A stretch of 64,000 nt of DNA from Synergistetes bacterium ADurb.Bin155. Lineage in GTDB: Bacteria; Synergistota; Synergistia; Synergistales; Thermovirgaceae. The notes under the pieces are model-generated. The model had not been told where the DNA came from, searched no databases, and saw only the letters and a list, made by a program, of their open reading frames with translations. Where the stretch lies: positions 1 through 64,000 of the forward strand of contig MWDE01000009.1 in the NCBI GenBank assembly GCA_002070395.1. Direction: 5' to 3'. Shown here piece by piece: positions 1 through 7,491 of this stretch (positions are counted from its first letter, which is position 1; every line of letters starts with the position of its first letter). The translations under genes and the position numbers were made by a program.

Positions 1-126
1 GGAGGCGTAGTCCCGGTTGTAGCCCGTCGTGGCGGTAACACGGTCCAATATTAGGCCCTTCCCCTTCTTCGACGCTCTGCGGTACTCGTCAGAAGCCTGG
101 ACGATCACTTCCCTCCTCACACCCAT
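1..126 (-). CDS. Transposase/integrase-type protein, N-terminal fragment cut by window edge
   Basis: This minus-strand reading frame runs off the left edge. It starts at ATG 126 (or GTG 138) behind purine-rich G/A tracts. Its 42 visible residues include YRRASKKGKGLILD followed by TTGYNRDYAS. That resembles the N-terminal helix-turn-helix region of IS transposases with an integrase (DDE) core, where a 'kkeKgkILdefc..TGYnRkya' pattern is common. The catalytic core would lie outside the window, so it is unknown whether the gene is intact. The tandem repeats at 191-253, just upstream, would fit an element end. Recognition rests on pattern memory of a short fragment. Confidence 0.55.
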   Translation of the reverse strand, partial: MGVRREVIVQASDEYRRASKKGKGLILDRVTATTGYNRDYAS

Positions 127-190
127 CGAAAGCCTCACCCGTCCTTCCCCCTTCCTCCAGGGTCATGCCCCTTGAAGGAAGATGCTATAC

Positions 191-253
191 CCTTCGACTA
201 GATTCTTAGGTGAGGCAACGTATCGCTTTCGTCTAGATTTTAGGTGAGGCAAC
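191..253. repeat. Two tandem copies of a ~28-bp repeat, probable IS-end / transposase-binding repeats
   Basis: Positions 191-219 and 226-253 are near-identical and in the same orientation. Both contain CTAGATT followed by TTAGGTGAGGCAAC, with a start-to-start distance of 35 bp. They lie between the transposase fragment start (126) and the tRNA-Val promoter (262). Tandem short repeats outside a transposase start often mark an insertion-sequence end; that role is inferred here. Confidence 0.5.
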
Positions 254-261
254 TCGTACTG

Positions 262-290
262 TTGACAAGCCCCGGGGCCGCGGGTAGAAT
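262..290 (+). promoter_or_regulatory. Sigma-70-type promoter of tRNA-Val
   Basis: A TTGACA -35 box at 262-267 and a TAGAAT -10 box at 285-290 are separated by exactly 17 bp. Transcription would begin near 297, about 5 nt before the mature tRNA. It is one of the best consensus promoters in the window. Confidence 0.8.
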
Positions 291-301
291 GCAACACGCT
301 T

Positions 302-376
302 GGGTGGTTAGTTCAGAGGAAGAACGCTTCCTTGACGCGGAAGAGGTCGCAGGTTCGAGTCCTGCACCACCCACCA
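302..376 (+). tRNA. tRNA-Val (anticodon GAC)
   Basis: A full cloverleaf is readable. The acceptor stem pairs GGGTGGT (302-308) with ACCACCC (366-372). The anticodon stem CTTCC/GGAAG closes the loop TTGACGC, giving anticodon GAC. The T arm is GCAGG-TTCGAGT-CCTGC. Discriminator A373 is followed by an encoded CCA (374-376). GAC reads GUC/GUU valine codons. Confidence 0.93.
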
Positions 377-440
377 TAGATGATGTGACTTTACCCCGCG
401 TGGCCTTGGTTAGGTTCTCTCGGGGTAATGTATTTTCGGG

Positions 441-470
441 CCCCCTTCCTCTTGACGGGAGGGGTTTTTT
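441..470 (+). terminator. Rho-independent terminator after tRNA-Val
   Basis: A stem of CCCCTTCC against GGGAGGGG (with one G-T pair) and a short loop is followed by six T residues. It lies about 65 nt after the tRNA 3' end and before the acpS operon, so it separates the two transcription units. Confidence 0.7.
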
Positions 471-584
471 AATACCTTACCTTGGAGGAAGGGAGAACAC
501 GGAGCGATCCCGGTCCTGTCCTGGAAGATCTGGCTTTACCCCTGCCGTTTACGGAAAGAAAAGAAAGGGTCGCGGCTTTTGTCC

Positions 585-590
585 TATAAT
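585..590 (+). promoter_or_regulatory. Probable -10 box of the acpS operon
   Basis: A perfect TATAAT sits 26 nt upstream of the acpS start. No good -35 hexamer is visible at 16-18 bp, so assignment rests on the -10 box and its position after a terminator. Confidence 0.45.
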
Positions 591-615
591 CAGATGACGG
601 ACGAGGGAGGACAAG

Positions 616-981
616 ATGATAAAGGGTATAGGTATAGATATGTGCCGTATCTCCCGTCTGGAAAAAGCTCTCAAGGACCCGGCGTTCCTGGAAAAGGTCT
701 TTACCGCGAAAGAGAAGGAGTACGCCCTGTCCAGGTCGGGAAGAGCCAGGCACTTCGCCTCGGCCTTCGCCGCGAAAGAGGCCTTCGCCAAGGCCGGGGG
801 CTGGGGGTTGGGACAGGTAGGTTTGAAGAACGTCTCCCTAGAACGTCGACAAGGCGCGCCGTCCCTGCGCCTCCAGGGTAATGCCGAGTCACTGATGCAG
901 TCCCTGGAAGCCCGAAGCGCCTACGTAAGCGTGACCCATGAAGGTGATTTTGCTGTAGCAGTCGTTGTACTAGAGGGGTGA
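616..981 (+). CDS. acpS: Holo-[acyl-carrier-protein] synthase
   Basis: AcpS transfers the 4'-phosphopantetheine arm of coenzyme A to a serine of apo-ACP in the cytoplasm, activating it for fatty-acid synthesis. The 121-residue length matches the family. The N-terminal GIGID motif supplies D8, and FAAKEAFAKA supplies E55, the two usual Mg2+ ligands. The C-terminal region has the VSVTHEGDFAVAVVV strand typical of the fold. The ATG follows a GGGAGGA Shine-Dalgarno sequence at suitable spacing. It is first in an operon and ends 6 nt before nnr. Confidence 0.93.
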   Translation: MIKGIGIDMCRISRLEKALKDPAFLEKVFTAKEKEYALSRSGRARHFASAFAAKEAFAKAGGWGLGQVGLKNVSLERRQGAPSLRLQGNAESLMQSLEARSAYVSVTHEGDFAVAVVVLEG

Positions 982-987
982 GCTATC

Positions 988-2535
988 TTGTTCCTCTACA
1001 ATGCCGAGGATATCAGACAGGCTGACCGGAAGGCCGTGGAACTCCTGGGAATGCCCCCGGCCATACTCATGGAAAACGCGGGCAAGGGTGTGGCCGATGC
1101 CGTCAAGAGATATTTCCCTTCCCATTCCAGGGTATTGATAGCCTGCGGCGGAGGAAACAACGGCGGTGACGGCCTGGTTGCCGCACGGCATCTTTTGAGG
1201 GAAGGCTATGTTGTTACGGTCCTCCTAGCGGCCAAGGAGGACAATATAACCGCCGAAACAAAGACCAACCTCGGGATACTTCAAAACATCGGCTGCCTCC
1301 TTATTCACTCCGAAACCAAAACTGACGGAGAGCTCACATCACTGGCGGCCGAAAATGACCTGGTCATTGACGGCCTGCTTGGAACGGGGTCCAAGGGCGC
1401 CCCCAGGGGGGAGATAGGGAGGGTCATCCGCTCACTGGACAAAGCCGTCCCCATCGTCGCGATCGATATCCCAAGCGGGGTCGACCCCTCGACGGGGGAG
1501 ATCGAGGGCGAGGTCCTGGCCGCAAATCTTACAGTGGCGATCCTAGCCCGCAAGATCGGTCACGAGGTGATGCCGGGAAGGGCCTTTCGGGGCGACCTGG
1601 TAACAACGGACCTGGGAGTGGAGGCCGGCCTCCTGCTGCCTGAAGAGGGAAGGGCGGAACTGTTGGAACCATCGATGGTTTCGGGACTCTTCCCCCCGCT
1701 GTCGCCTTTCCTTCACAAGGGTGACAGGGGCGCCGTCCTCGTTATCGGCGGGAGCGAGAGGTACCGGGGGGCACCGATACTGTCAGCCCTGGGGGCGCTC
1801 ATGGGGGGATCCGGCGTCGTCATAGCCGCGGTACCGGCCGATTCTCTCCCCCTGTTATCCCCTCATCCGGAGATCATCCCCCTGGAAATCCAAAAGGAAG
1901 ACGGGGTTATTACCCCTAAGGCCTGGGACAGGATCCTGGATCGGTGGGGGGGGAGATTTTCGGCCGTTGTGATCGGGCCGGGCCTTGACAGGGGGGTCAT
2001 CTCCCGGGAGTTGGTCCGGAGGGTATGGGTTGAATGGAAAGGCCCCCTCTGTCTTGATGGAGACGCCCTTCATGCCCTTTCCTGCTGTGAAGACCTTGAA
2101 CCTAGACCCAGCGGGACCGTGATCACACCCCATGAGGGTGAGGCAGGCACCTTGTTATCTACTGACAGGGCCCAGGTAGGTCGGCAACGCATCAAGTCTG
2201 CGCGGGATCTTTCATCCCGATTCGGCGTGACCCTCCTCAAGGGGCCATGTTCGTTGGTATCCGACGGTCGGAGGTTAAGAGTCAATCCTCATATTGTCCC
2301 GGGCCTTTCGGTACCGGGGTCTGGGGACGTCCTTTCCGGTCTTGTCGGGGCTTTCCTGGCCATGGGTATCCAGGCTTTCGATGCAGCGGCCGCGGCCGCC
2401 TTTGTCCACGGTTCGGCGGGTGAATTTCTCCAGAACCAAAAAGGACCCCACGGGATCACAGCCTCTGAGGTCGCCCTTGAACTCCCTTCCACCCGGAACC
2501 GTTTACAGGCGCCCCTCGGAAAGGAAGGGCCGTGA
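988..2535 (+). CDS. nnr: Bifunctional NAD(P)H-hydrate epimerase / ADP-dependent NAD(P)H-hydrate dehydratase
   Basis: This enzyme repairs hydrated NADH and NADPH. The N-terminal epimerase domain (about 1-215) carries GGGNNGGDG (54-62), DGLLGTG (129-135) and PSGVD (162-166). The C-terminal ribokinase-like dehydratase domain (about 230-500) carries HKGDRG, a glycine-rich VIGGS, DGDAL, ITPHEGE and the catalytic GSGDVLSG. The 515-residue length equals that of the E. coli fusion protein. The start is TTG at 988, with GAGGGG 9 nt upstream. Its stop overlaps the tsaE start, which implies co-translation. Confidence 0.93.
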   Translation: MFLYNAEDIRQADRKAVELLGMPPAILMENAGKGVADAVKRYFPSHSRVLIACGGGNNGGDGLVAARHLLREGYVVTVLLAAKEDNITAETKTNLGILQNIGCLLIHSETKTDGELTSLAAENDLVIDGLLGTGSKGAPRGEIGRVIRSLDKAVPIVAIDIPSGVDPSTGEIEGEVLAANLTVAILARKIGHEVMPGRAFRGDLVTTDLGVEAGLLLPEEGRAELLEPSMVSGLFPPLSPFLHKGDRGAVLVIGGSERYRGAPILSALGALMGGSGVVIAAVPADSLPLLSPHPEIIPLEIQKEDGVITPKAWDRILDRWGGRFSAVVIGPGLDRGVISRELVRRVWVEWKGPLCLDGDALHALSCCEDLEPRPSGTVITPHEGEAGTLLSTDRAQVGRQRIKSARDLSSRFGVTLLKGPCSLVSDGRRLRVNPHIVPGLSVPGSGDVLSGLVGAFLAMGIQAFDAAAAAAFVHGSAGEFLQNQKGPHGITASEVALELPSTRNRLQAPLGKEGP

Positions 2536-3077
2536 CCTCCGTGGGTGACCCAAGCCGGATCGAAAAAGACGGGTTCAATTTCGTATCATCGAGCCCCGAG
2601 GAGACGAAAACCCTGGCGGGACATCTCTCGCGGTACTCTTTCCCTGGCTTGGTTGTCCTTATATCCGGCCTCTTAGGGGCCGGTAAAACTGAATTCGTAA
2701 GGGGTTTTGTCTCGTCGATGACCCGGGACGAGGTCAAGAGTCCATCCTTCACACTGATCAACGAGTACAAGGGCAATATCCCGATCGCCCACGTCGATCT
2801 ATACAGGATAGAAAGAAACGCGTCGATGGAGATCTCCCTAGAAGAATACATCCGTGAAGGTTTTATTGTCCTTGTTGAATGGCCCGAAAACTGGGATGGT
2901 GAAGAGCCCCAAGAGAGCTGGAAGATTGAGCTGGCCATGCCGGAAGACTTTTTACAGAGTGCCGGAAGGAAAAACACCCGCCTCGTTAAAGCCACCTGCG
3001 AAGGCGGGGTCGCCTGTCAAAGACTGGAGCGGTTCATCTCGGGGTTTCGATCGGCATGGGGGGAAGTCGAAAGATGA
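2532..3077 (+). CDS. tsaE: tRNA threonylcarbamoyladenosine biosynthesis ATPase TsaE
   Basis: TsaE is the P-loop ATPase that cycles the TsaB-TsaD complex making t6A37 in ANN-decoding tRNAs. The Walker A motif is SGLLGAGKTEFVRG (K52, T53), followed by the family segments SPSFTLINEYKG, HVDLYRI and VEWPENW. The GTG start overlaps the nnr stop by 4 nt (GTGA). At 181 residues it is longer than usual (about 150), with an N-terminal extension of roughly 20 residues and a longer tail. TsaB follows directly, as in many bacteria. Confidence 0.92.
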   Translation: MTSVGDPSRIEKDGFNFVSSSPEETKTLAGHLSRYSFPGLVVLISGLLGAGKTEFVRGFVSSMTRDEVKSPSFTLINEYKGNIPIAHVDLYRIERNASMEISLEEYIREGFIVLVEWPENWDGEEPQESWKIELAMPEDFLQSAGRKNTRLVKATCEGGVACQRLERFISGFRSAWGEVER

Positions 3078-3751
3078 AAGTGCTGGGTATAGATTGTTCT
3101 GCAGGCTGGACCGGGGTCGGCCTTTTCTCGGAAGATGCCGTTATCGCCGATGTCAACTTTTTTGCGGGAAGAAAGCAGTCTCATCTCCTTCCTATCCTTG
3201 TTGAAGATGTCCTGAAGAAGACGGGTCTGGGTCTTTCATCCCTGGATGCCGTCGCGGTGACCGTGGGGCCGGGATCCTTTACAGGGATCAAGGTGGGGCT
3301 TTCCTACGCCTGCGCCCTTGCTGAAGGCGCGGGGAAAAAGGTCGTGCCGGCCTGTTCCCTCTTGGCCCTAGCCGCGCCCTTCCTGGACGGAAAGAGTACG
3401 CTGGTCCCCCTGATAAGGGCCAGGAAGGGCCAGGTTTACTTTTCTGTGATCGAGGGCGAAGCAAAGTGCCCCTTCATCATTTTGCCGCCCGACATCTTGC
3501 CCGTGAGTCGCCTGACGGCGATGGAGGGCCTGAACTCCACCCGTTTCATCTTGGCCGTTGGGGACCCTCGTTTGCACCAGGACCTGGCGGGAACAGGGAT
3601 CCTTCCCTCATTGACAGGCTTTTTCAGGGGCGGGACTGTTGCCCTGTTAGGGGCCTCTTCCCTGGATAAGGCCGTCGACCCAGGGGAAGTGAGGGCTCTT
3701 TACATCAGGGAACCCGATACGGGGCCGGGTCGGGACGAGGGGATCAAATGA
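3074..3751 (+). CDS. tsaB: tRNA threonylcarbamoyladenosine biosynthesis protein TsaB
   Basis: TsaB is the inactive Kae1-like partner that scaffolds TsaD and TsaE in t6A formation. The protein begins MKVLGIDCSAG and carries the hallmark AVTVGPGSFTGIKVGL segment plus a region around LIRARKGQVYF. I chose ATG 3074, which overlaps the tsaE stop as ATGA and has a G-rich tract about 8 nt upstream. An in-frame ATG at 3056 would add six residues. The ASKHA-type N-terminal domain is complete; the length of about 225 residues is normal. Confidence 0.9.
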   Translation: MKVLGIDCSAGWTGVGLFSEDAVIADVNFFAGRKQSHLLPILVEDVLKKTGLGLSSLDAVAVTVGPGSFTGIKVGLSYACALAEGAGKKVVPACSLLALAAPFLDGKSTLVPLIRARKGQVYFSVIEGEAKCPFIILPPDILPVSRLTAMEGLNSTRFILAVGDPRLHQDLAGTGILPSLTGFFRGGTVALLGASSLDKAVDPGEVRALYIREPDTGPGRDEGIK

Positions 3752-3827
3752 AAAAGTCTCTGGTCAATCCTGGCACTGAAGGGTAACATATTTGCCATCG
3801 ATTTCTTTAATTTAAGTGGAAAAAGGG

Positions 3828-3873
3828 GTGGAAGCGGCGCTGGAGAAGACTCCCCAGCCCTTAGCGTTTCCAC
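3828..3873 (+). promoter_or_regulatory. Long leader hairpin upstream of the dehydrogenase operon
   Basis: GTGGAAGCG (3828-3836) pairs with CGTTTCCAC (3865-3873), with one G-T pair. An inner stem, GCTGG with CCAGC, nests inside it. No T tract follows, so it is not a simple terminator. It sits about 10 nt before the Shine-Dalgarno sequence of the first gene and could affect translation or RNA stability. The 143-nt gap otherwise shows no recognised riboswitch and no clear promoter. Confidence 0.45.
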
Positions 3874-3900
3874 ATCGAGCAAGGGGAGGGATTGGTGGTC

Positions 3901-4221
3901 ATGGATCTGATCCGGGAACACCCGATACTCGACTTCAAACACGGGAGGAAAGTCAGGTTCACCTTCGATGGTGAGGAGTTGGTGGGTTTTGAGGGAGAAC
4001 CGATCGCGGCGGCCCTTCACGCGAACGGGATCAGGATCTACAGGTTGACCCCAAAGAGGCGGCAGCCCAGGGGGTTCTTCTGTGCCATCGGGAAATGCTC
4101 ATCCTGCTTCCTGGTCGTTGATGGCGTGCCCAATGTGCGGTCCTGCATCACTCCGCTGAGGACCGGAATGCGGATCGAGACACAGCGTGACAAGGGCGTC
4201 ATCGCTTTGGATGCAGAATAG
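3901..4221 (+). CDS. [2Fe-2S] ferredoxin-like subunit of amino-acid/opine-type dehydrogenase (HcnA-like)
   Basis: This small protein of about 106 residues has a plant-type [2Fe-2S] fold. Cysteines C61, C66, C69 and C82 form the C-x4-C-x2-C-x12-C spacing seen in HcnA and in the N-terminal part of sarcosine oxidase alpha, within RGFFCAIGKCSSC and NVRSC. The upstream PIAAALHANGIRIYR is also typical. It likely relays electrons from the two flavoprotein subunits encoded downstream. Starts at GTG 3895 or TTG 3892 are possible; AAGGGGAGGG at 3881-3890 serves any of them. The amino-acid substrate is not readable from this gene. Confidence 0.8.
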   Translation: MDLIREHPILDFKHGRKVRFTFDGEELVGFEGEPIAAALHANGIRIYRLTPKRRQPRGFFCAIGKCSSCFLVVDGVPNVRSCITPLRTGMRIETQRDKGVIALDAE

Positions 4222-4227
4222 GGGCAG

Positions 4228-5337
4228 GTGATAAGAGTGAGGCAGACCGAGGTACTTGTAATAGGAGGAGGTCCCGCCGGTCTCAGCGCTGCCCTTGAGG
4301 CGGCCTCGCTGGGTTGCCAGGTCATCCTCGTGGATGGCGACCTGGCTCTGGGCGGCCAACTGATCAAGCAAACCCACAAATTCTTCGGGTCAAAGGATGA
4401 GAGGGCCGGGACGAGAGGGTTCAAGATCTCGGAGATACTCCTCAAGGAACTGAAAAACCACAGAGACAGGGTCAAGGTCCATATCAACTGTACTGCGACT
4501 GGTATCTACAAGGAAGATGGGGTTGTCTCCTGTGTTATTGGGGAAGAAGAATACTTCCGCATCAAACCGGAAAGGATCGTCATGGCCACCGGGGCGCAGG
4601 AGCGCCTCATCCCCTTCCCGAACAATCACCTCCCCGGCGTCTACGGTGCTGGGGCGGTCCAGACGCTGATGAATGTCTACGGCGTGATCCCGGGGAAAAG
4701 GGTACTCATGGTGGGCGCCGGCAATATCGGCCTTATTGTCAGTTACCAGCTTATCCAGGCTGGCGTGGAGATCGCGGGCATCGTTGAAGCCATGGATAAG
4801 GTTGGAGGGTATTGGGTCCATGCGGCCAAGGTCAGGAGGCTGGGGGTTCCCATTTTCCTAAGACACACGATAAAGGAGGCCCTGGGAGACCGCGTCGTGA
4901 CAGGAGCCCTGATACAGGAGATAGATGATCGGTTCCAACCTGTTGGCAGGGAGAAAAAGATCGATGCTGACATCATCTGCATGGCCGTCGGGTTGACACC
5001 TACCTGCGAACTCCTTTGGCAGGCCGGGTGCGAAATGATCTATGTACCCCAACTATGCGGGCACGTCGCCCTGAGGGATCAATTCATGAGGACAAGCCTT
5101 CCCCACGTCTGGGTAGCGGGCGATGCGGCCGGTATCGAGGAGGCTACCGCTGCCATGGTGGAGGGGAGGATAGCGGGCCTAGACGCTGCCAGGTCACTGG
5201 GGAAGGGCGACAAGGAGGACCTGACTGAACGACTCGAAGACTTGCAGAAGCGCCTTGGTGACCTTCGGGGCGGGGAGGTCGGCCAGAAGATCTGCCAGGG
5301 CCTTGCCTGTTGCAGCATCCAAGGATGGGGGGCGTAA
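4228..5337 (+). CDS. FAD/NAD(P)-binding subunit of Fe-S amino-acid dehydrogenase (HcnB / PDH-alpha-like)
   Basis: This is a two-dinucleotide-domain flavoprotein of 369 residues. The N-terminal FAD motif is VLVIGGGPAGLSAAL. A second Rossmann motif, VLMVGAGNIGLI, lies near the middle. The C-terminal WVAGDAAGIEEA segment binds the FAD flank. It aligns in architecture with HcnB and with the alpha subunit of dye-linked L-proline dehydrogenases, but it lacks the C-terminal Fe-S (BFD-like) extension, which a separate gene at 5853 provides. The start is GTG at 4228, behind GGGGCAG. It is probably the subunit passing electrons between flavins and Fe-S centres. Confidence 0.78.
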   Translation: MIRVRQTEVLVIGGGPAGLSAALEAASLGCQVILVDGDLALGGQLIKQTHKFFGSKDERAGTRGFKISEILLKELKNHRDRVKVHINCTATGIYKEDGVVSCVIGEEEYFRIKPERIVMATGAQERLIPFPNNHLPGVYGAGAVQTLMNVYGVIPGKRVLMVGAGNIGLIVSYQLIQAGVEIAGIVEAMDKVGGYWVHAAKVRRLGVPIFLRHTIKEALGDRVVTGALIQEIDDRFQPVGREKKIDADIICMAVGLTPTCELLWQAGCEMIYVPQLCGHVALRDQFMRTSLPHVWVAGDAAGIEEATAAMVEGRIAGLDAARSLGKGDKEDLTERLEDLQKRLGDLRGGEVGQKICQGLACCSIQGWGA

Positions 5338-5340
5338 GGA

Positions 5341-5856
5341 ATGGACGAAAAGGAGAAATTGTTCAACAGCGGGGTGCTCGTCGCCCCGCGAAAGGGAGCG
5401 GTGCGACCCCCGGAGGATCTCTGGCGAAAAAAGAAGAACGGGCTCGTCATCATCGAATGTCCCCAGAGAATACCCTGTAACCCCTGCCACACAAGCTGCC
5501 CTACGGGAGCGGTGAAACCTTTCAAAGATATCAACGATCAGCCTGAGATCGATTATGAAAAATGCACAGGCTGCGCGAATTGCGTGGCCGTCTGCCCCGG
5601 CCTGGCCTGCTTTGTCGTGGACCTCACCTGGGGAGATGAAGACCAGGCGTTGATGAAGATCCCCTATGAAATGCTCCCCATCCCCTCAGAGGGAGAGATC
5701 GTAGAGTGCCTTGACAGGGAAGGCAAGGCCATAACCCGCGGTAAGGTCATCAAAGTTCTCGAACCCCTGCGCGACAGGACAAGAGTCGTCCATGTGGAGG
5801 TCCCGAAGTCCCTGGTGATGGAGGTCCGCGCGATCAAGGTGGTGAAACAGTCGTGA
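5341..5856 (+). CDS. 4Fe-4S dicluster-type ferredoxin subunit
   Basis: A 171-residue protein with two cysteine groups: C40, C46, C49, C53 and C75, C78, C81, C85 (CTGCANCVAVCP). This suggests up to two [4Fe-4S] clusters, the second standard and the first less regular (CPQRIPCNPCHTSCPTG). The C-terminal half, after about residue 90, has no cysteine motif and resembles a small beta domain. It overlaps the next gene by 4 nt. In this context it probably moves electrons from the flavoprotein subunits to ferredoxin or another acceptor. Confidence 0.75.
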   Translation: MDEKEKLFNSGVLVAPRKGAVRPPEDLWRKKKNGLVIIECPQRIPCNPCHTSCPTGAVKPFKDINDQPEIDYEKCTGCANCVAVCPGLACFVVDLTWGDEDQALMKIPYEMLPIPSEGEIVECLDREGKAITRGKVIKVLEPLRDRTRVVHVEVPKSLVMEVRAIKVVKQS

Positions 5857-6134
5857 ATGAAAGGGAAGAAGAGATCGTCATCTGCCGTTGCGAGGAGGTC
5901 ACCCTGGGAGAGATCAGGGAATGGATCGACCGGGGCTATCAAACCTTCGACGAGCTGAAAAGGGTCCTCAGGGTGGGCATGGGGCCATGCCAGGGGAGAG
6001 GGTGTCGCGAGATGATCCTGAGGGAACTATCGCTGAAAACGGGAAAACCTGTCTCCGAGATCCACCCCGGTACTTTCAGGCCCCCCTCCAAACCGGTCAA
6101 ACTGTCGCTTCTAGCCGCTGGCGGGGATACGTGA
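5853..6134 (+). CDS. BFD-like [2Fe-2S]-binding subunit
   Basis: This 93-residue protein holds the bacterioferritin-associated-ferredoxin-type motif. ICRCEEVTLGEI gives C11 and C13, and GMGPCQGRGC gives C46 and C51. In HcnB and related opine oxidases this module is the C-terminal domain of the larger flavoprotein; here it is a free-standing gene. The GTG start overlaps the ferredoxin gene by 4 nt, and its TGA shares one base with the ATG of the next gene. It is predicted to be an electron-transfer subunit of the same complex. Confidence 0.78.
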   Translation: MNEREEEIVICRCEEVTLGEIREWIDRGYQTFDELKRVLRVGMGPCQGRGCREMILRELSLKTGKPVSEIHPGTFRPPSKPVKLSLLAAGGDT

Positions 6135-7285
6135 TGACCTTGAAGAGGACTGCCGATGTCGTTGTTATCGGGGCCGGGATCCAGGGCTGTTCCATTGCCT
6201 ACCACCTGGCGAAGTCCGGGATCAAGGATATCGTAGTCCTCGAGAGGAGTACCATTTGTTCCGGATCGACGGGAAGATGCGGCGCCGGTATAAGGGCCCA
6301 GTGGGGTACCGAGATGAATTGCAGGTTCGGGCTTGCCGCGATAGAGAAGTTCGAACGACTACATGAAGAACTGGGCATGGATTGCGGGCTCCACCAGGGA
6401 GGGTACCTGGTGGTGGCTTTTGAGGAAAGTGAATACGAGCACCTCAAGGAAAGCATCCGGCTTCAGAACAGCCTCGGGATCCACACCAGGACCGTCTCCT
6501 ACGATGAAGCCAGGGAGATATGTCCGGGGTTGTCCGCTGAAGATGCCGTGGGGTTCACCTTTCACGGCAGGGATGGTCATGCTGACCCCTTCCTCACGAC
6601 TTTCGCGTACATGGAAGCCGCTAGGAGGCTGGGGGTGGATTACCAGCGTTTCACAGAAGTCCGTGGCATCAGGTATGAAGCGGGGAAGGTAACGGGGGTG
6701 GAGACCAGCCGGGGTCAGATCGATGCGCCCGTCGTGGTCAACGCTGCCGGCGGGTATTCGCAGCACATAGCGAAGATGGCCGGCGTGAAGATCCCCAATT
6801 CCTCTGAAAGACATGAGATCCTTATCACCGAACCGGTGGAACCGGGCGTATGTCCGCCGATGCTGATCAGTTTCTCGAGGAATTTCTACATCCAGCAGAG
6901 GCCCAACGGCTCGATGATCGGTGGGCGCAGCCCCAAGGGCCACCCCCAGGATTACGGCCTCGGTGTCTCCTGGGATTTCCTAGAGTCCATGTCAAGGACC
7001 TTCGTTAAGCTCCTTCCCCGGACCCGGGGTGTCAGGGTTGTAAGACAATGGTCAGGCCTTTACAACATGACCCCCGACTGCCAACCGATCCTATGCGAAG
7101 CCGACGAAGTGAAGGGGTTTTTCCTTTCCTGCGGCTACTCAGGTCATGGTTTCATGTTCGGCCCCATATCGGGGGAGCTTCTCACGCAACAGATCCTGGG
7201 CCAGGAACCAAGGATCCCCATCATGATGCTTCATTATAGGAGGTTCGAAAAGGGAGAACTCCTGGTCGAACCAGCAATCGTGTAA
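6134..7285 (+). CDS. FAD-dependent amine/amino-acid dehydrogenase catalytic subunit (HcnC / sarcosine oxidase beta-like)
   Basis: A 383-residue DAO-family flavoprotein. The FAD motif DVVVIGAGIQGCSIAYHLA sits at residues 8-26, and the family's C-terminal FLSCGYSGHGFMFGP motif is present. This type oxidises an amino or imino acid (proline, sarcosine, glycine, hydroxyproline or opine) at the flavin. I start it at ATG 6134, one base inside the previous stop; the open frame extends further upstream but overlaps the BFD gene. It is the last gene of a five-gene operon. Substrate choice cannot be decided from sequence. The 2-oxoacid oxidoreductase downstream suggests amino-acid catabolism. Confidence 0.8.
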   Translation: MTLKRTADVVVIGAGIQGCSIAYHLAKSGIKDIVVLERSTICSGSTGRCGAGIRAQWGTEMNCRFGLAAIEKFERLHEELGMDCGLHQGGYLVVAFEESEYEHLKESIRLQNSLGIHTRTVSYDEAREICPGLSAEDAVGFTFHGRDGHADPFLTTFAYMEAARRLGVDYQRFTEVRGIRYEAGKVTGVETSRGQIDAPVVVNAAGGYSQHIAKMAGVKIPNSSERHEILITEPVEPGVCPPMLISFSRNFYIQQRPNGSMIGGRSPKGHPQDYGLGVSWDFLESMSRTFVKLLPRTRGVRVVRQWSGLYNMTPDCQPILCEADEVKGFFLSCGYSGHGFMFGPISGELLTQQILGQEPRIPIMMLHYRRFEKGELLVEPAIV

Positions 7286-7345
7286 CATCATTCCCCGTTG
7301 TTCCGGGTTAGTTGGACTCAATCCACCGGGCCAAACATGAAAGAA

Positions 7346-7373
7346 TTGTCTTTACTTGCTGGTAAATTATGAT
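7346..7373 (+). promoter_or_regulatory. Probable promoter of the 2-oxoacid:ferredoxin oxidoreductase operon
   Basis: TTGTCT (7346-7351) and TATGAT (7368-7373) are separated by 16 bp in an AT-rich island, unlike the GC-rich surroundings. A second overlapping option is TTGTAA with TAGATA a few bases downstream. The remaining 110-nt leader has no feature I recognise. Confidence 0.5.
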
Positions 7374-7491
7374 TTGTAATGCAATATTCAATATATAGAT
7401 ACAAATATGCCTTGTGCCAGGCCTCACAGGGTGGCATAATGGTGTCGGGCAAGAGATCTTGCCCTGAACGTCTCGGAGGAAGGTGAATTGT

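Noticed and set aside
244-597. A 117-residue plus-strand ORF spanning the tRNA-Val
   Set aside because: It is read straight through a complete tRNA gene and a terminator and has no recognisable protein motif.
3765-3796. Possible sigma-54 promoter (TGGCAC ... TTGC) before the dehydrogenase operon
   Set aside because: The spacing between the two elements is about 15 bp instead of the 5 bp that sigma-54 promoters need.
3752-3900. Glycine riboswitch upstream of the amino-acid dehydrogenase operon
   Set aside because: The characteristic glycine-aptamer core (GGAGAG...ACCG) and tandem layout are absent; only a plain nested hairpin is visible.
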